A program made the translations under genes and the position numbers. Of a DNA stretch of 64,000 nucleotides, positions 54,322 through 63,500 are shown one piece after another; within the stretch, counting starts at the first letter, position 1, and the number at the start of each line of letters is the position of its first letter. Under the pieces are notes generated by a model that was not told where the DNA came from, ran no database searches, and saw only the letters and a program-made list of their open reading frames with translations. Origin of the DNA: Mycobacterium sp. GA-2829 (lineage in GTDB: Bacteria; Actinomycetota; Actinomycetes; Mycobacteriales; Mycobacteriaceae); assembly GCF_001499965.1 (NCBI RefSeq), contig NZ_LQIT01000024.1:17876-81875 (forward strand), read 5' to 3'.

Positions 54322-54957
54322 ATGACCGCCGAATCCGAGACGCCTGAGATCCGCCGCAGCCGCGGCGACCGGCAACGCGACGCGATCGTCGCCGCGGTCC
54401 GAGAGCTGCTTCAGGAGCAACCGTTCGCCGACCTGTCGGTCAGCACGATCAGTGAGCGCGCGGGCGTTGCCCGGTCCGGGTTCTACTTCTACTTCGACTC
54501 CAAGTACGCGGTGCTCGCGGTGATCGTCGCCGACGCGATGGCCGAACTCGACCAGCTCACCCATGATTTCGCCCCACGTAAGGCCGACGAGTCGCCCGCC
54601 ACGTTCGCGCGGCGCATGGTCGGTTACGCCGAGGCGGTGTTCGCCAGCAACAACCCGATCATGCGGGCCACCACGCTGGCGCGGAACACCGACGCGCAGA
54701 TCCGCGACATCATGAACGACTTCGAGGACACCGTGATCGACAAGATCGTCGGGCTCGTGCGCCAGGACGAGGGCGCCCGGCCCATCTCCGAGGATCTGCC
54801 CGCACTGGTGCGCACGCTCACCGCGACCACGGCGATGACGCTGTCCCACGACACCGGCTTCATCGGCCGCGGTGACGACATCGCCCGCGCGGTCGACATC
54901 GTCGAACGACTCTGGCTGCACTCGCTGTGGGGCGGGCACACGCCGCGCGACGGCTGA
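54322..54957 (+). CDS. TetR-family regulator adjacent to cyp136
   Basis: A 211-residue TetR protein. The helix-turn-helix is VSTISERAGVARSGFYFYFDSKYAVLAVIV (about residues 45-74). The C-terminal domain is helical with no recognisable ligand. It is divergent from the cyp136-like gene and followed 33 bases later by an SDR, as in M. tuberculosis. The palindrome at 54268-54283 is its probable operator. The ATG 54322 is supported by the usual TetR N-terminal length of about 20 residues before helix 1. Confidence 0.9.
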   Translation: MTAESETPEIRRSRGDRQRDAIVAAVRELLQEQPFADLSVSTISERAGVARSGFYFYFDSKYAVLAVIVADAMAELDQLTHDFAPRKADESPATFARRMVGYAEAVFASNNPIMRATTLARNTDAQIRDIMNDFEDTVIDKIVGLVRQDEGARPISEDLPALVRTLTATTAMTLSHDTGFIGRGDDIARAVDIVERLWLHSLWGGHTPRDG

Positions 54958-54990
54958 TCTCGGGGTGGGTGGACAGGTAGGGTCACCGCC

Positions 54991-55848
54991 ATGACGCAGG
55001 GCGGCGGATTCACCGGTAAACGATGTCTGCTCACCGGCGCGGCCAGCGGCATCGGGCGTGCGACGGCGCTGCGGTTGGCCCGCGAGGGCGCCGAGCTGTT
55101 CCTCACCGACCGCGACGCCGACGGGCTGGAGACGACCGTCGCCGACGCCCGCGCGCTCGGCGGCAAGGTCGCGATGCACCGGGCGCTCGACATCTCCGAC
55201 TACGACGCCGTCGTCGCCTTCGCCGCCGACATCCACCGCGACCATCCCGCGATGGACATCGTCATGAACATCGCCGGTGTCTCGGCGTGGGGCACCGTCG
55301 ACCGGCTGACCCACCAGCACTGGAAGTCGATGGTCGACATCAACCTGATGGGGCCCATCCACGTCATCGAGGCGTTCGTGCCGCCGATGGTCGAGGCGCG
55401 CCGCGGCGGTCACCTCGTCAACGTGTCGTCGGCGGCCGGGCTGGTCGCGTTGCCGTGGCACGCCGCCTACAGCGCCAGCAAGTACGGTCTTCGCGGGCTG
55501 TCGGAGGTGCTGCGCTTCGACCTGGCCCGTCACCGGATCGGGGTCTCGGTGGTGGTGCCCGGCGCCGTGAAAACCCCATTGGTGCAGACGGTTCAGATCG
55601 CCGGGGTGGACCGCGAGGATCCGAACGTCAAGAAGTGGACCAACCGGTTCACCGGCCACGCGGTGTCGCCCGAGAAGGTGGCCGAACGCATCCTGGCCGG
55701 GGTGCGGCGCAACCGCTATCTCATCTACACCTCGCCGGACATCCGCGCGCTGTATATGTTCAAGCGCGCCATGTGGTGGCCCTACAGCGTCGCGATGCGC
55801 CAGGCCAACGTGATCTTCTCCCGCGCCCTGCGGCCTGGACTCAAATAG
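54991..55848 (+). CDS. SDR-family oxidoreductase
   Basis: A 285-residue classical SDR: LLTGAASGIGRATALRL (cofactor), MNIAGVSAWG, NVSSAAGLVALPWHAAYSASKYGLRGLSEV with the catalytic Ser-Tyr-Lys, and PGAVKTPLV. The C-terminal extension RAMWWPYSVAMRQANVIF is hydrophobic and basic, suggesting membrane association. It follows the TetR gene and is probably co-transcribed, and it is near the cyp136-like gene, as in M. tuberculosis. The substrate is unknown. Confidence 0.9.
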   Translation: MTQGGGFTGKRCLLTGAASGIGRATALRLAREGAELFLTDRDADGLETTVADARALGGKVAMHRALDISDYDAVVAFAADIHRDHPAMDIVMNIAGVSAWGTVDRLTHQHWKSMVDINLMGPIHVIEAFVPPMVEARRGGHLVNVSSAAGLVALPWHAAYSASKYGLRGLSEVLRFDLARHRIGVSVVVPGAVKTPLVQTVQIAGVDREDPNVKKWTNRFTGHAVSPEKVAERILAGVRRNRYLIYTSPDIRALYMFKRAMWWPYSVAMRQANVIFSRALRPGLK

Positions 55849-55851
55849 CGC

Positions 55852-57024
55852 TCAGCGACTGCCCCAGTCCCACGGCGGGGTGCTGAGCAGGTCCTGCCCC
55901 TCGACCCGGGTTTCGCCGAACTCCTTGTAGAGCGCGATGCGGACGGCGTCGCCGTCCTCGTCGGGGGCGACGGCGCCCAGCAAGTCGATCAGGGCGGGCG
56001 AGTGGGTGACGACGACGACCTGTGTCTGCGCGGCGGCCGTGGTGATCAGACCGGCCAGTGGCCGCACGAGGTCGGGGTGCAGCGAGGTCTCCGGTTCGTT
56101 GAGCACCATCAGCGACGGCGGCTCGGGGCTCAGCAGCGCCGCCGCCCACAGCAGGAAACGCAGTGTGCCGTCGGACAATTCGGCGCAGCGCAGCGCCCGC
56201 AGCATCCCGCGCTGACGTAACTGCAGGTCGAAAAGGCCGTCGTGGACGGCGATCTCGACCGTCGCGCCGTCGAAGGCGTCGGCGACGGCGCGTCCCAGGT
56301 CGTCGAAGCCCGCCTCGATGACCGTCTGCACGGCCGCGGCCAGATCGCCGCCGTCGGCCGAGAGCACCGGTGTGCGGGTGCCCACCCGGGGCCGGCGTGC
56401 GGGCGCCGCGGCGTCCACCCGGAACCCGTCGTAGAACCGCCAGTTCCGCAGCCGGTCGTAGACGGCGGTGAGTTCCGGCCGGGCACCTGCGAATTCGGCG
56501 AGAACGCTGCGGTACGGCGGTAGCGCGCGGGTCAGTTCGTCGAAGCCGCGGCCCGATTCGGCGCCCGCCTCGGCGTAGGGACCGCCGCGCCGCACCAAGG
56601 TGGCGGCCGGGCGCAGCACCGGCCCGGCGAACACCGCCTCGCGCTTGATCTGCGGATCGCGCGCGAACAACGAGCCCGGGCCGGCGTGCTGAGGCAGCCC
56701 GAGGTCGACGAGGTAGCCGACATCGTCTGCGGCGTAACCCATTTCCAGGCTGACCGGGCGGGTGCGGACCGTGCCCTCGGTGGTGCCGGTGCGGCGTGCG
56801 CCCGCGGTCTGCTCCGGTCCGGCCCACAGCACGGACTCCAGACCGCCTTCGCGGGCCAGCGATCCGACCACCTCACCGCGGCCGCAGTCGGCGAGCAGCC
56901 CGAGCGCCCGGTACAGCGACGACTTGCCACTGCCGTTGGGCCCGGTCACCACCGTGAGGCGGCGCAGCGGCAACACCACCTCGCGCAGCGAACGGTAACC
57001 GCGGACGGCGACGGTCGAGAGCAT
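55852..57024 (-). CDS. AAA-family ATPase (RecF/ABC-type, DUF-like)
   Basis: A 390-residue ATPase with Walker A VVTGPNGSGKSSLYRA (residues 28-43), the signature-like ELSDGTLRFLLWAAALL, Walker B SLMVLNEPETSLHPDL and the His switch VVVTHSPALID. The layout resembles single-gene AAA_21/RecF-like ATPases, some of which belong to phage defence or toxin systems; no nuclease partner is beside it, so a defence role is not supported. Convergent with the SDR and followed by dinB2 on the same strand. Confidence 0.87.
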   Translation of the reverse strand: MLSTVAVRGYRSLREVVLPLRRLTVVTGPNGSGKSSLYRALGLLADCGRGEVVGSLAREGGLESVLWAGPEQTAGARRTGTTEGTVRTRPVSLEMGYAADDVGYLVDLGLPQHAGPGSLFARDPQIKREAVFAGPVLRPAATLVRRGGPYAEAGAESGRGFDELTRALPPYRSVLAEFAGARPELTAVYDRLRNWRFYDGFRVDAAAPARRPRVGTRTPVLSADGGDLAAAVQTVIEAGFDDLGRAVADAFDGATVEIAVHDGLFDLQLRQRGMLRALRCAELSDGTLRFLLWAAALLSPEPPSLMVLNEPETSLHPDLVRPLAGLITTAAAQTQVVVVTHSPALIDLLGAVAPDEDGDAVRIALYKEFGETRVEGQDLLSTPPWDWGSR

Positions 57025-57034
57025 GGCCTCCACG

Positions 57035-58087
57035 CTAGGGGTGGGCTCCGACGACCGGCATCGCCAGTTCGAGGCGGACGCCGAGCAGCCGGATCGGCCG
57101 GTCGAGCTCGAACTGGGCGAGCACGTCGAGTGCGGTGGCGGTGATGACATCGAGATCGGTGCCCGCGGTGGGCAGCTTGCGGATCTTGGTCCTGGTGTAG
57201 AAGGTGCTCGTGCGGACGGTCACCGCGACCCGGGTGACCACCCGGCCCGCCGCGACGACCTCGTCGAGCGTCTGGGCGGTCAGCCGGGCGACCGCGGCGT
57301 CCATGTCCGCGCGGTCGGTGAGATCTTGCGGGAAGGTGATCACGTGGCTGCGCGACCGCGGCACCCACGGTTCCGCGCTGACCGTGCTGTCGCCGCCGCC
57401 CTTGGCCAGCAACAGGATCCACAGCCCGGTCGTCGGCCCGAACGCCGACGTCAACACCGTGGCGTCGGTGCCGGCCAGGTCGGCGACCGTGGTGATGCCG
57501 ATCGCTGCGAGCTTCTTGGCCGTCTTCGGTCCCACGCCCCACAGCGCGTCGACCGGTCGGTCACCCATCACCGCCATCCAGTTCTCGTCGGTGAGCAGGT
57601 AGACCCCGTCGGGTTTCCCGAACCCGGTCGCGACCTTGGCGCGCTGTTTGTTGTCGCTGATCCCGACCGAACACGACAGGCCGGTGCCCGCGACCACCTC
57701 GCGGATGCGTTCGGCGACTGCAACGGGATCGGCCGTGTCATCCAGGTCGGCGCCGACGTAGGCCTCGTCCCAGCCCCAAACCTCCAGCGGGTGGCCCAGG
57801 TCGCGCAGCAGGCCCATCACCTGTGCCGACGCCTCGTCGTAGGCGGCGGTGTCCGAGGGCAGAAACGTGGCGTCCGGACAGCGGCGCGCCGCCGCGCGCA
57901 GCGGCATGCCCGCGTGTACCCCGAACTCCCGCGCCGGATACGACGCGCAGGTGACGACCTTGCGGGGTTCGGTCGGGTCGCCGTTGCCACCGACGATGAC
58001 CGGCAGCCCTTCCAGTTCTGGATGCCTGCGCAGTTCGACCGAGGCGAGGAACTGGTCGAGGTCGACGTGCAGGATCCAGGCGGCCAC
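57035..58087 (-). CDS. dinB2: Y-family DNA polymerase IV, DinB2
   Basis: A 350-residue translesion polymerase. Catalytic motifs are DLDQFLASVE (D9, with Leu14 at the steric-gate position), YDEASAQV, and WGWDEAYVGAD carrying the paired acidic residues; CSVGISDNKQRAKVATGFGKPDG is the finger/palm block. Leu14 in this position is known from mycobacterial DinB2, which inserts ribonucleotides. No beta-clamp motif can be recognised at the short C terminus. GTG start; it lies four bases after the TetR gene stop. Confidence 0.93.
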   Translation of the reverse strand: MAAWILHVDLDQFLASVELRRHPELEGLPVIVGGNGDPTEPRKVVTCASYPAREFGVHAGMPLRAAARRCPDATFLPSDTAAYDEASAQVMGLLRDLGHPLEVWGWDEAYVGADLDDTADPVAVAERIREVVAGTGLSCSVGISDNKQRAKVATGFGKPDGVYLLTDENWMAVMGDRPVDALWGVGPKTAKKLAAIGITTVADLAGTDATVLTSAFGPTTGLWILLLAKGGGDSTVSAEPWVPRSRSHVITFPQDLTDRADMDAAVARLTAQTLDEVVAAGRVVTRVAVTVRTSTFYTRTKIRKLPTAGTDLDVITATALDVLAQFELDRPIRLLGVRLELAMPVVGAHP

Positions 58088-58091
58088 GGCG

Positions 58092-58694
58092 TCACCGCCC
58101 GCAGAGTTTGGTCGCCACGCCCTCCCACTCATCGCCCAGGTCGTCGAGGGTGGCGCCCTCGCCGAGGCGGTGCTCGACGTAGTCGGCGTCGAGGAGAGCG
58201 ATGAGCGCGGTGGCCTGCGCGTCGAGGTTCCCGGTGGTGCCCGCGGTCTGCAGCAGTAGGCGGACGTGCGCATGCTGCAGCGCGGCCGGCCCGATGAACC
58301 GGGTCTGCGGATCGCGCGCGGTGTCAGAGACCAGGGCATGGTGGTCGTGGACGAAGGCGAGCCGGGTCCGGCCGTAGGCCACCAGGCGCTCCAGCGGCGG
58401 CGCATCGGGTCCCAGCGGCGGCGGGCCGAACATGAACGCCTGCTGCAGGGCCTTCTCGTCCTCGTCGAGCAGCACCAGCATCAGCCCGGCGCGGCTGCCG
58501 AAGCGGCGGAACAGCGTGCCCTTGCCGACGCCGGCCGCCGCGGCGATGTCGTCGGTGCTGACCGCGCCCGCACCTCGTTCGGCGATCAGCCGGCGCGCGG
58601 CGTCGAGCAGCAGCAGCCGGTTGCGCGCGGCGTCGCCCCGCTCCTGCGGCGCATCGGTCACCGGGAGCGGCGCGAATCGGTCGGGGGCGCTCAC
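58092..58694 (-). CDS. TetR-family regulator
   Basis: A 200-residue TetR protein with the helix-turn-helix VSTDDIAAAAGVGKGTLFRRFGSRAGLMLVLL at about residues 45-76. The GTG at 58692-58694 gives a normal N-terminal length; an in-frame TTG at 58719-58721 would add nine residues. It is divergent from the FMN reductase, with the palindrome CGGAC-N4-GTCCG between them, and four bases upstream of dinB2. The local pair TetR/FMN reductase is conserved in M. tuberculosis (Rv3055/Rv3054c by recall). Confidence 0.9.
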   Translation of the reverse strand: MSAPDRFAPLPVTDAPQERGDAARNRLLLLDAARRLIAERGAGAVSTDDIAAAAGVGKGTLFRRFGSRAGLMLVLLDEDEKALQQAFMFGPPPLGPDAPPLERLVAYGRTRLAFVHDHHALVSDTARDPQTRFIGPAALQHAHVRLLLQTAGTTGNLDAQATALIALLDADYVEHRLGEGATLDDLGDEWEGVATKLCGR

Positions 58695-58722
58695 CTGTTC
58701 GACCTTAGCCGCGGGAATCAAT

Positions 58723-58736
58723 CGGACCGTAGTCCG
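58723..58736. promoter_or_regulatory. Candidate TetR operator (CGGAC-N4-GTCCG)
   Basis: Fourteen-base inverted repeat in the divergent gap between the TetR gene (start 58694) and the FMN reductase (start 58778). Binding by that TetR is inferred from position. Confidence 0.5.
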
Positions 58737-58777
58737 GTTATGTGCGTGTGGACCGCTTCGATCGAAAGGAACTCGAT

Positions 58778-59320
58778 ATGCCGGATGTGAACGTCATCGT
58801 GCTCGTGGGCAGCCTCCGGAAGGCGTCGGTGAATCGCCAACTCGCCGAACTGGCCGTGGAGTCCGCTCCGGCGGGCGTCTCGCTGCAGATTTTCGACCGC
58901 CTCGGCGAGGTGCCGTTCTACAACGAGGACATCGACGGTGAGTCGGCGCCCGAACCCGCGCAGGCGCTCCGCGCCGCGGCCGCGGCGGCCGACGCCGCCC
59001 TGGTGATCACCCCCGAGTACAACGGCAGCATCCCCGGCGTGCTCAAGAACGCGATCGACTGGCTGTCCCGGCCCTGGGGGGCCAGCGCGCTCAAGGACAA
59101 GCCGCTCGCAGTGGTCGGGGCGGCGCTCGGTCGCTACGGCGGACAGTGGGCGCACGACGAGACCCGGAAATCCTTCGGTCTGTTCGGCCCGCAGGTGATC
59201 GACGACCTGCGGTTGTCGCTACACACCGAAACGCTCGACGGCAGGCATCCGCGGGAGAACGCCGAGGTCGCCGCCACACTGCGCGACATCGTCGGCAAGC
59301 TCGTCGCCGCCGTCGGTTGA
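58778..59320 (+). CDS. NADPH-dependent FMN reductase
   Basis: A 180-residue flavodoxin-like reductase. The phosphate-binding LVGSLRKASVNRQLAELA is at the N terminus, TPEYNGSIPGVLKNAIDWLSRP (the FMN/NADPH signature) is near residues 72-93, and it ends with RDIVGKLVAAVG. It reduces free or bound flavins or quinones. ATG with GAAAGGAA upstream. Regulation by the divergent TetR is likely. Confidence 0.93.
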   Translation: MPDVNVIVLVGSLRKASVNRQLAELAVESAPAGVSLQIFDRLGEVPFYNEDIDGESAPEPAQALRAAAAAADAALVITPEYNGSIPGVLKNAIDWLSRPWGASALKDKPLAVVGAALGRYGGQWAHDETRKSFGLFGPQVIDDLRLSLHTETLDGRHPRENAEVAATLRDIVGKLVAAVG

Positions 59321-59796
59321 GGCGGGCGGCGGGGTACGGCGGGGCCGCTCAGCGCACGCGCGGAGTTTGCTGAGCGGTTCGGGGCGGCGGCGGCGGCCGC
59401 TTCCGCCCGGATCACTTGTCGGTACCCGGTGGTAGACACCCCTACATATAGCGACACAGTCCTCGTCCGGCGTGGCGACACGCCGGAGGAAACCGGAGTG
59501 GGGGGCTTACGACCTGGGAATTCCAAAAATGTCATTCAGAACATGTTGTATCTGTCCGCGTTGTCGGCCACTAGGTGTAGTGTCTTGCACACCGACAGGC
59601 CACCAGAGTTCGACGGCCACCGGGAGCGCGGGAGCCAGTGCCGCGGGGTGACCGGCTCACCGGACACCCACCCCCGGACGACCAGGAATTTCCAGGACCT
59701 GCGGATCGCTGAACACTACAGCGGGCACGCAGCACCGAGCAGTTGCCAGACCGATTTGATTCACCGCCGCCGTTCACATAAGGAGACGTACCGCCG
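59321..59796. other. 476-base intergenic region upstream of nrdH
   Basis: No convincing reading frame or riboswitch was found. It must contain the nrdHIE promoter. The clearest element is the NrdR-box-like sequence at 59568-59583. A weaker candidate is CCCCTACATATAGCGA at 59439-59454 (11 of 16 to the same consensus), 129 bases away and so not a normal tandem pair. A ribosome-binding site AAGGAGA lies just before nrdH. Confidence 0.6.
59568..59583. promoter_or_regulatory. NrdR-box-like site (CCACTAGGTGTAGTGT)
   Basis: Matches ACACTATATATAGTGT at 12 of 16 positions, in the leader region 213 bases upstream of nrdH. NrdR represses ribonucleotide reductase genes in mycobacteria and most bacteria. 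A partner box at the usual one- or three-turn spacing is not evident. Confidence 0.5.
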
Positions 59797-60039
59797 ATGA
59801 CCGTCACCGTGTACACCAAGCCCGCATGCGTGCAGTGCAACGCCACCTACAAGGCGCTGGACAAGGCGGGCGTCGCCTACGAGACCGTCGACATCTCCCT
59901 CGACAGCGAAGCGCGTGACTACGTCATGGCCCTCGGCTACCTGCAGGCCCCCGTCGTCGTCGCCGGCAACGACCACTGGTCGGGTTTCCGCCCCGACCGG
60001 ATCAAGGCGCTCGCGGGCGCGGTGGCAACCACCGCCTGA
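59797..60039 (+). CDS. nrdH: NrdH glutaredoxin-like redoxin
   Basis: An 80-residue redoxin, the electron donor of class Ib ribonucleotide reductase. The redox pair is C11-VQ-C14 in KPACVQCNATY, and GYLQAPVVVAG and WSGFRPDRI are the typical C-terminal motifs that favour thioredoxin reductase coupling. ATG with AAGGAGA upstream. First gene of the nrdH-nrdI-nrdE operon, 40 bases before nrdI. Confidence 0.97.
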   Translation: MTVTVYTKPACVQCNATYKALDKAGVAYETVDISLDSEARDYVMALGYLQAPVVVAGNDHWSGFRPDRIKALAGAVATTA

Positions 60040-60079
60040 CGGGTACGCAGTCAAGGCGGATCCGATCGGAAGGACTGTG

Positions 60080-60526
60080 ATGGGCCACCTGGTGTATTTC
60101 TCCAGCGTCTCGGAGAACACCCACCGCTTCGTCGAGAAGCTGGGGCTGCCCGCCACCCGGATCCCACTGCACGCTCGCATCCGGGTCGATGAGCCCTATG
60201 TGCTGGTGCTGCCCACCTACGGCGGCGGCCACGCCAACGGGCCCGATCCCGATGCCGGGGGCTACGTCCCCAAACAGGTCATCGCATTCCTCAACAACGA
60301 GCACAACCGGTCGTTGATCCGCGGCGTCATCGCCGCGGGCAACACCAACTTCGGCGCCGAATTCGGCTACGCGGGCGACGTGGTGTCCCGCAAGTGCGGC
60401 GTCCCTTACCTGTATCGCTTCGAACTGATGGGGACGACCGACGACGTCCTCGCCGTGCAAGCCGGTCTCGAGAACTTCTGGAAGGAACAGACGTGCCACC
60501 CACCGTCACAGCTGCAGAGCCTGTAA
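60080..60526 (+). CDS. nrdI: NrdI flavodoxin-like activase
   Basis: A 148-residue flavodoxin-like protein that supplies oxidant for assembling the Mn tyrosyl radical cofactor of NrdF. The FMN phosphate motif is FSSVSENTHRFV (residues 7-18), then LPTYGGG, and AAGNTNFGAEFGYAGD. ATG with GGAAGGA upstream. Its final 34 bases overlap the start of nrdE in another frame, which suggests coupled translation. Confidence 0.96.
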   Translation: MGHLVYFSSVSENTHRFVEKLGLPATRIPLHARIRVDEPYVLVLPTYGGGHANGPDPDAGGYVPKQVIAFLNNEHNRSLIRGVIAAGNTNFGAEFGYAGDVVSRKCGVPYLYRFELMGTTDDVLAVQAGLENFWKEQTCHPPSQLQSL

Positions 60527-63500
60527 CCACCGGCGCGCACGCGCTCCCCGGGGAGACCGACTACCACGCATTGAACGCGATGCTGAACCTGTACGACAAG
60601 GACGGCAGGATTCAGTTCGACAAGGACGTGCTCGCCGCGCGCGAGTACTTCCTGCAGCACGTCAACCAGAACACCGTCTTCTTCCACAGCCAGGACGAGA
60701 AGCTCGACTACCTGATCGAGAAGGAGTACTACGAGCGCGAGGTGCTCGACCAGTACTCGCGCAACTTCGTCAAGAGCCTGCTCGACCGGGCGTACGCCAA
60801 GAAGTTCCGCTTCCCGACCTTCCTCGGGGCGTTCAAGTACTACACCTCTTACACGCTCAAGACGTTCGACGGGAAGCGCTACCTCGAGCGCTTCGAGGAC
60901 CGTGTGGTGATGGTGGCGCTGACGCTGGCCGCCGGGGATACGACGCTGGCCGAGAAGCTCGTCGACGAGATCATCGACGGCCGGTTCCAGCCGGCCACCC
61001 CGACGTTCCTGAACTCGGGCAAGAAGCAGCGTGGTGAGCCGGTGTCGTGCTTTCCGGCAGGCACACCGATCGACACCCCCGACGGGCCGAGGTCCATTGA
61101 GACGTTGGAGCCAGGGGACCGGGTGCTGTCGCACGACGGTTCCTATTCTCTCGTTGAGTCTGTGATCGAAAACCCGAATGATCAAGCGCTGGTGTCGATC
61201 TCGCACTTCGGTCACAAAGAGCCGATCCTGTGCACGCCGGAGCATCCGATTTTGGTGTGGACCACGCGCGACGTGGAAACGCTGATCGCCGGCGACGGCG
61301 CCGATCCGTTCAACGGGTTCGTCTGGCTGGCCGCCAAGGACATTCACCCGACCGATTTCATCGTGACGACAGCACCGCGGGAAGCGCGCGAGCCACGGGT
61401 CTACGACATGATGGATCACGTCGGCGCGGGCCTCTACGAAGAGGTCGACGGCCTCATCCGCAAGGTCAACACCGATCTGAAGCACCGGAACAAGCAGCGC
61501 CATCACATGAGTTTCGTATCGGTGAATCGCTATGTCGAGGAGTCTTATGACCTCGGGCTGATCCTTGGTTGGTATATCGCCGAGGGTCACGTGTCGAAGC
61601 GGGTGGGACCGGACGGCGCCAAGTCGCCCAACGGCATCCACTTCACACTCGGCGCACATGAACTCGAGTACCAGCAAGAACTCGCCGCGGCATTCAAGCG
61701 TGTCTTCGCTGCTGACCTATCTGTCAACCAGAGCCTGTCCGACCAATCGGTGCGAATGGTATGCAACAGCAAGGTCATTGCGTCGTTGTTCCTTTCGCTC
61801 GCCGGTACGGGATACAGCTCAAAGCGGTTGACCGCCGACGTCTTGACAGCCGACGAGGAATTTCAGCTGGGCTTGTTGGCCGGCCTGTTCCGCGGAGACG
61901 GTTGCAGCACGACCGGCGGTATGTTGCTCGATTTGGTGAACCCGGAGTTGGTTGATCAGGTTCAGTTGCTCCTGCGGCGGCTCGGAATCATGTCTCGGGT
62001 CCGTCAGTACGTGAACCAGTCCGGGAACGTGACAGGACAGGTGTTCGTGCCCGGACTGCCGGGATTCAATGAAGACTTTATCTTCGACGTGGGTAAGAAC
62101 CTGCACAACTACGTAGGTCAAAAGGGTACGTCGCGATCCATACACCAGATCGTGCATGGGCGTCATGTCTACGGAGTTCGCGCACTCAAGCACACCACGG
62201 AAGTACCGACCAAGGTCTACAACCTGCACGTCGAGGGCACACACACCTACGCCATCCGCGGGACCGTCGTGCACAATTGCTTCCTGCTGCGCATCGAGGA
62301 CAACATGGAGTCGATCGGCCGCTCCATCAACTCCGCGCTGCAGCTGTCCAAGCGCGGCGGCGGAGTCGCGTTGCTGCTGAGCAACATTCGCGAGCACGGC
62401 GCGCCGATCAAGAACATCGAGAACCAGAGCTCGGGCGTCATCCCGATCATGAAGCTGCTCGAGGACTCGTTCTCCTACGCCAACCAGCTCGGTGCCCGGC
62501 AGGGTGCGGGCGCGGTGTACCTGCACGCGCATCACCCCGACATCTACCGGTTCCTCGACACCAAGCGCGAGAACGCCGACGAGAAGATCCGCATCAAGAC
62601 GCTGTCCCTCGGTGTCGTGATCCCGGACATCACGTTCGAGCTGGCGAAGAAGAACGAGGACATGTACTTGTTCTCGCCGTACGACGTCGAGCGTGTGTAC
62701 GGCGTGCCGTTCGCCGACATCTCGGTCACCGAGAAGTACTACGAGATGGTCGACGACTCGCGGATCCGCAAGACCAAGATCAAGGCGCGCGAGTTCTTCC
62801 AGACGCTGGCCGAGCTGCAGTTCGAGTCGGGCTACCCGTACATCATGTTCGAGGACACGGTGAACCGGTCGAACCCGATCGACGGCAAGATCACGCACAG
62901 CAACCTGTGCTCGGAGATCCTGCAGGTGTCCACCCCGTCGGAGTTCAACGACGACCTGTCGTATGCGAAGGTCGGCAAGGACATCTCGTGCAACCTGGGG
63001 TCGCTCAACATCGCGAAGGCCATGGACTCCCCGGACTTCGCGCAGACCATCGAGGTGGCGATCCGCGCGCTGACCGCGGTGAGCGATCAGACCCACATCA
63101 CGTCGGTGCCGTCGATCGAGCAGGGCAACAACGACTCTCACGCGATCGGGCTCGGGCAGATGAACCTGCACGGCTACCTCGCACGCGAACGGATCTTCTA
63201 CGGGTCCGAAGAGGGCGTGGACTTCACGAACATCTACTTCTACACGGTGCTCTACCACGCGCTGCGGGCGTCGAATCGCATTGCGATCGAACGCGGTACG
63301 CACTTCAAGGGCTTCGAACGCTCGAAGTACGCGTCGGGGGAGTTCTTCGACAAGTACACCGAGCAGGCGTGGGAGCCCAAGACCGACCGGGTGCGGCGGT
63401 TGTTCGCCGATGCCGGCATCCGGATCCCGAACCAGGACGACTGGAAGCGGTTGAAGGAATCGGTCCAGGAGCACGGAATCTACAACCAGAACCTGCAGGC

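Noticed and set aside
55852..57024. AAA ATPase as part of an anti-phage system
   Set aside because: There is no nuclease, toxin or other effector gene next to it; neighbours are an SDR and dinB2.
59321..59796. Possible cobalamin or other riboswitch upstream of nrdH
   Set aside because: Short pieces such as GCCAGTGCC look suggestive but the B12-box and core elements are absent, and class Ib reductase does not use B12.
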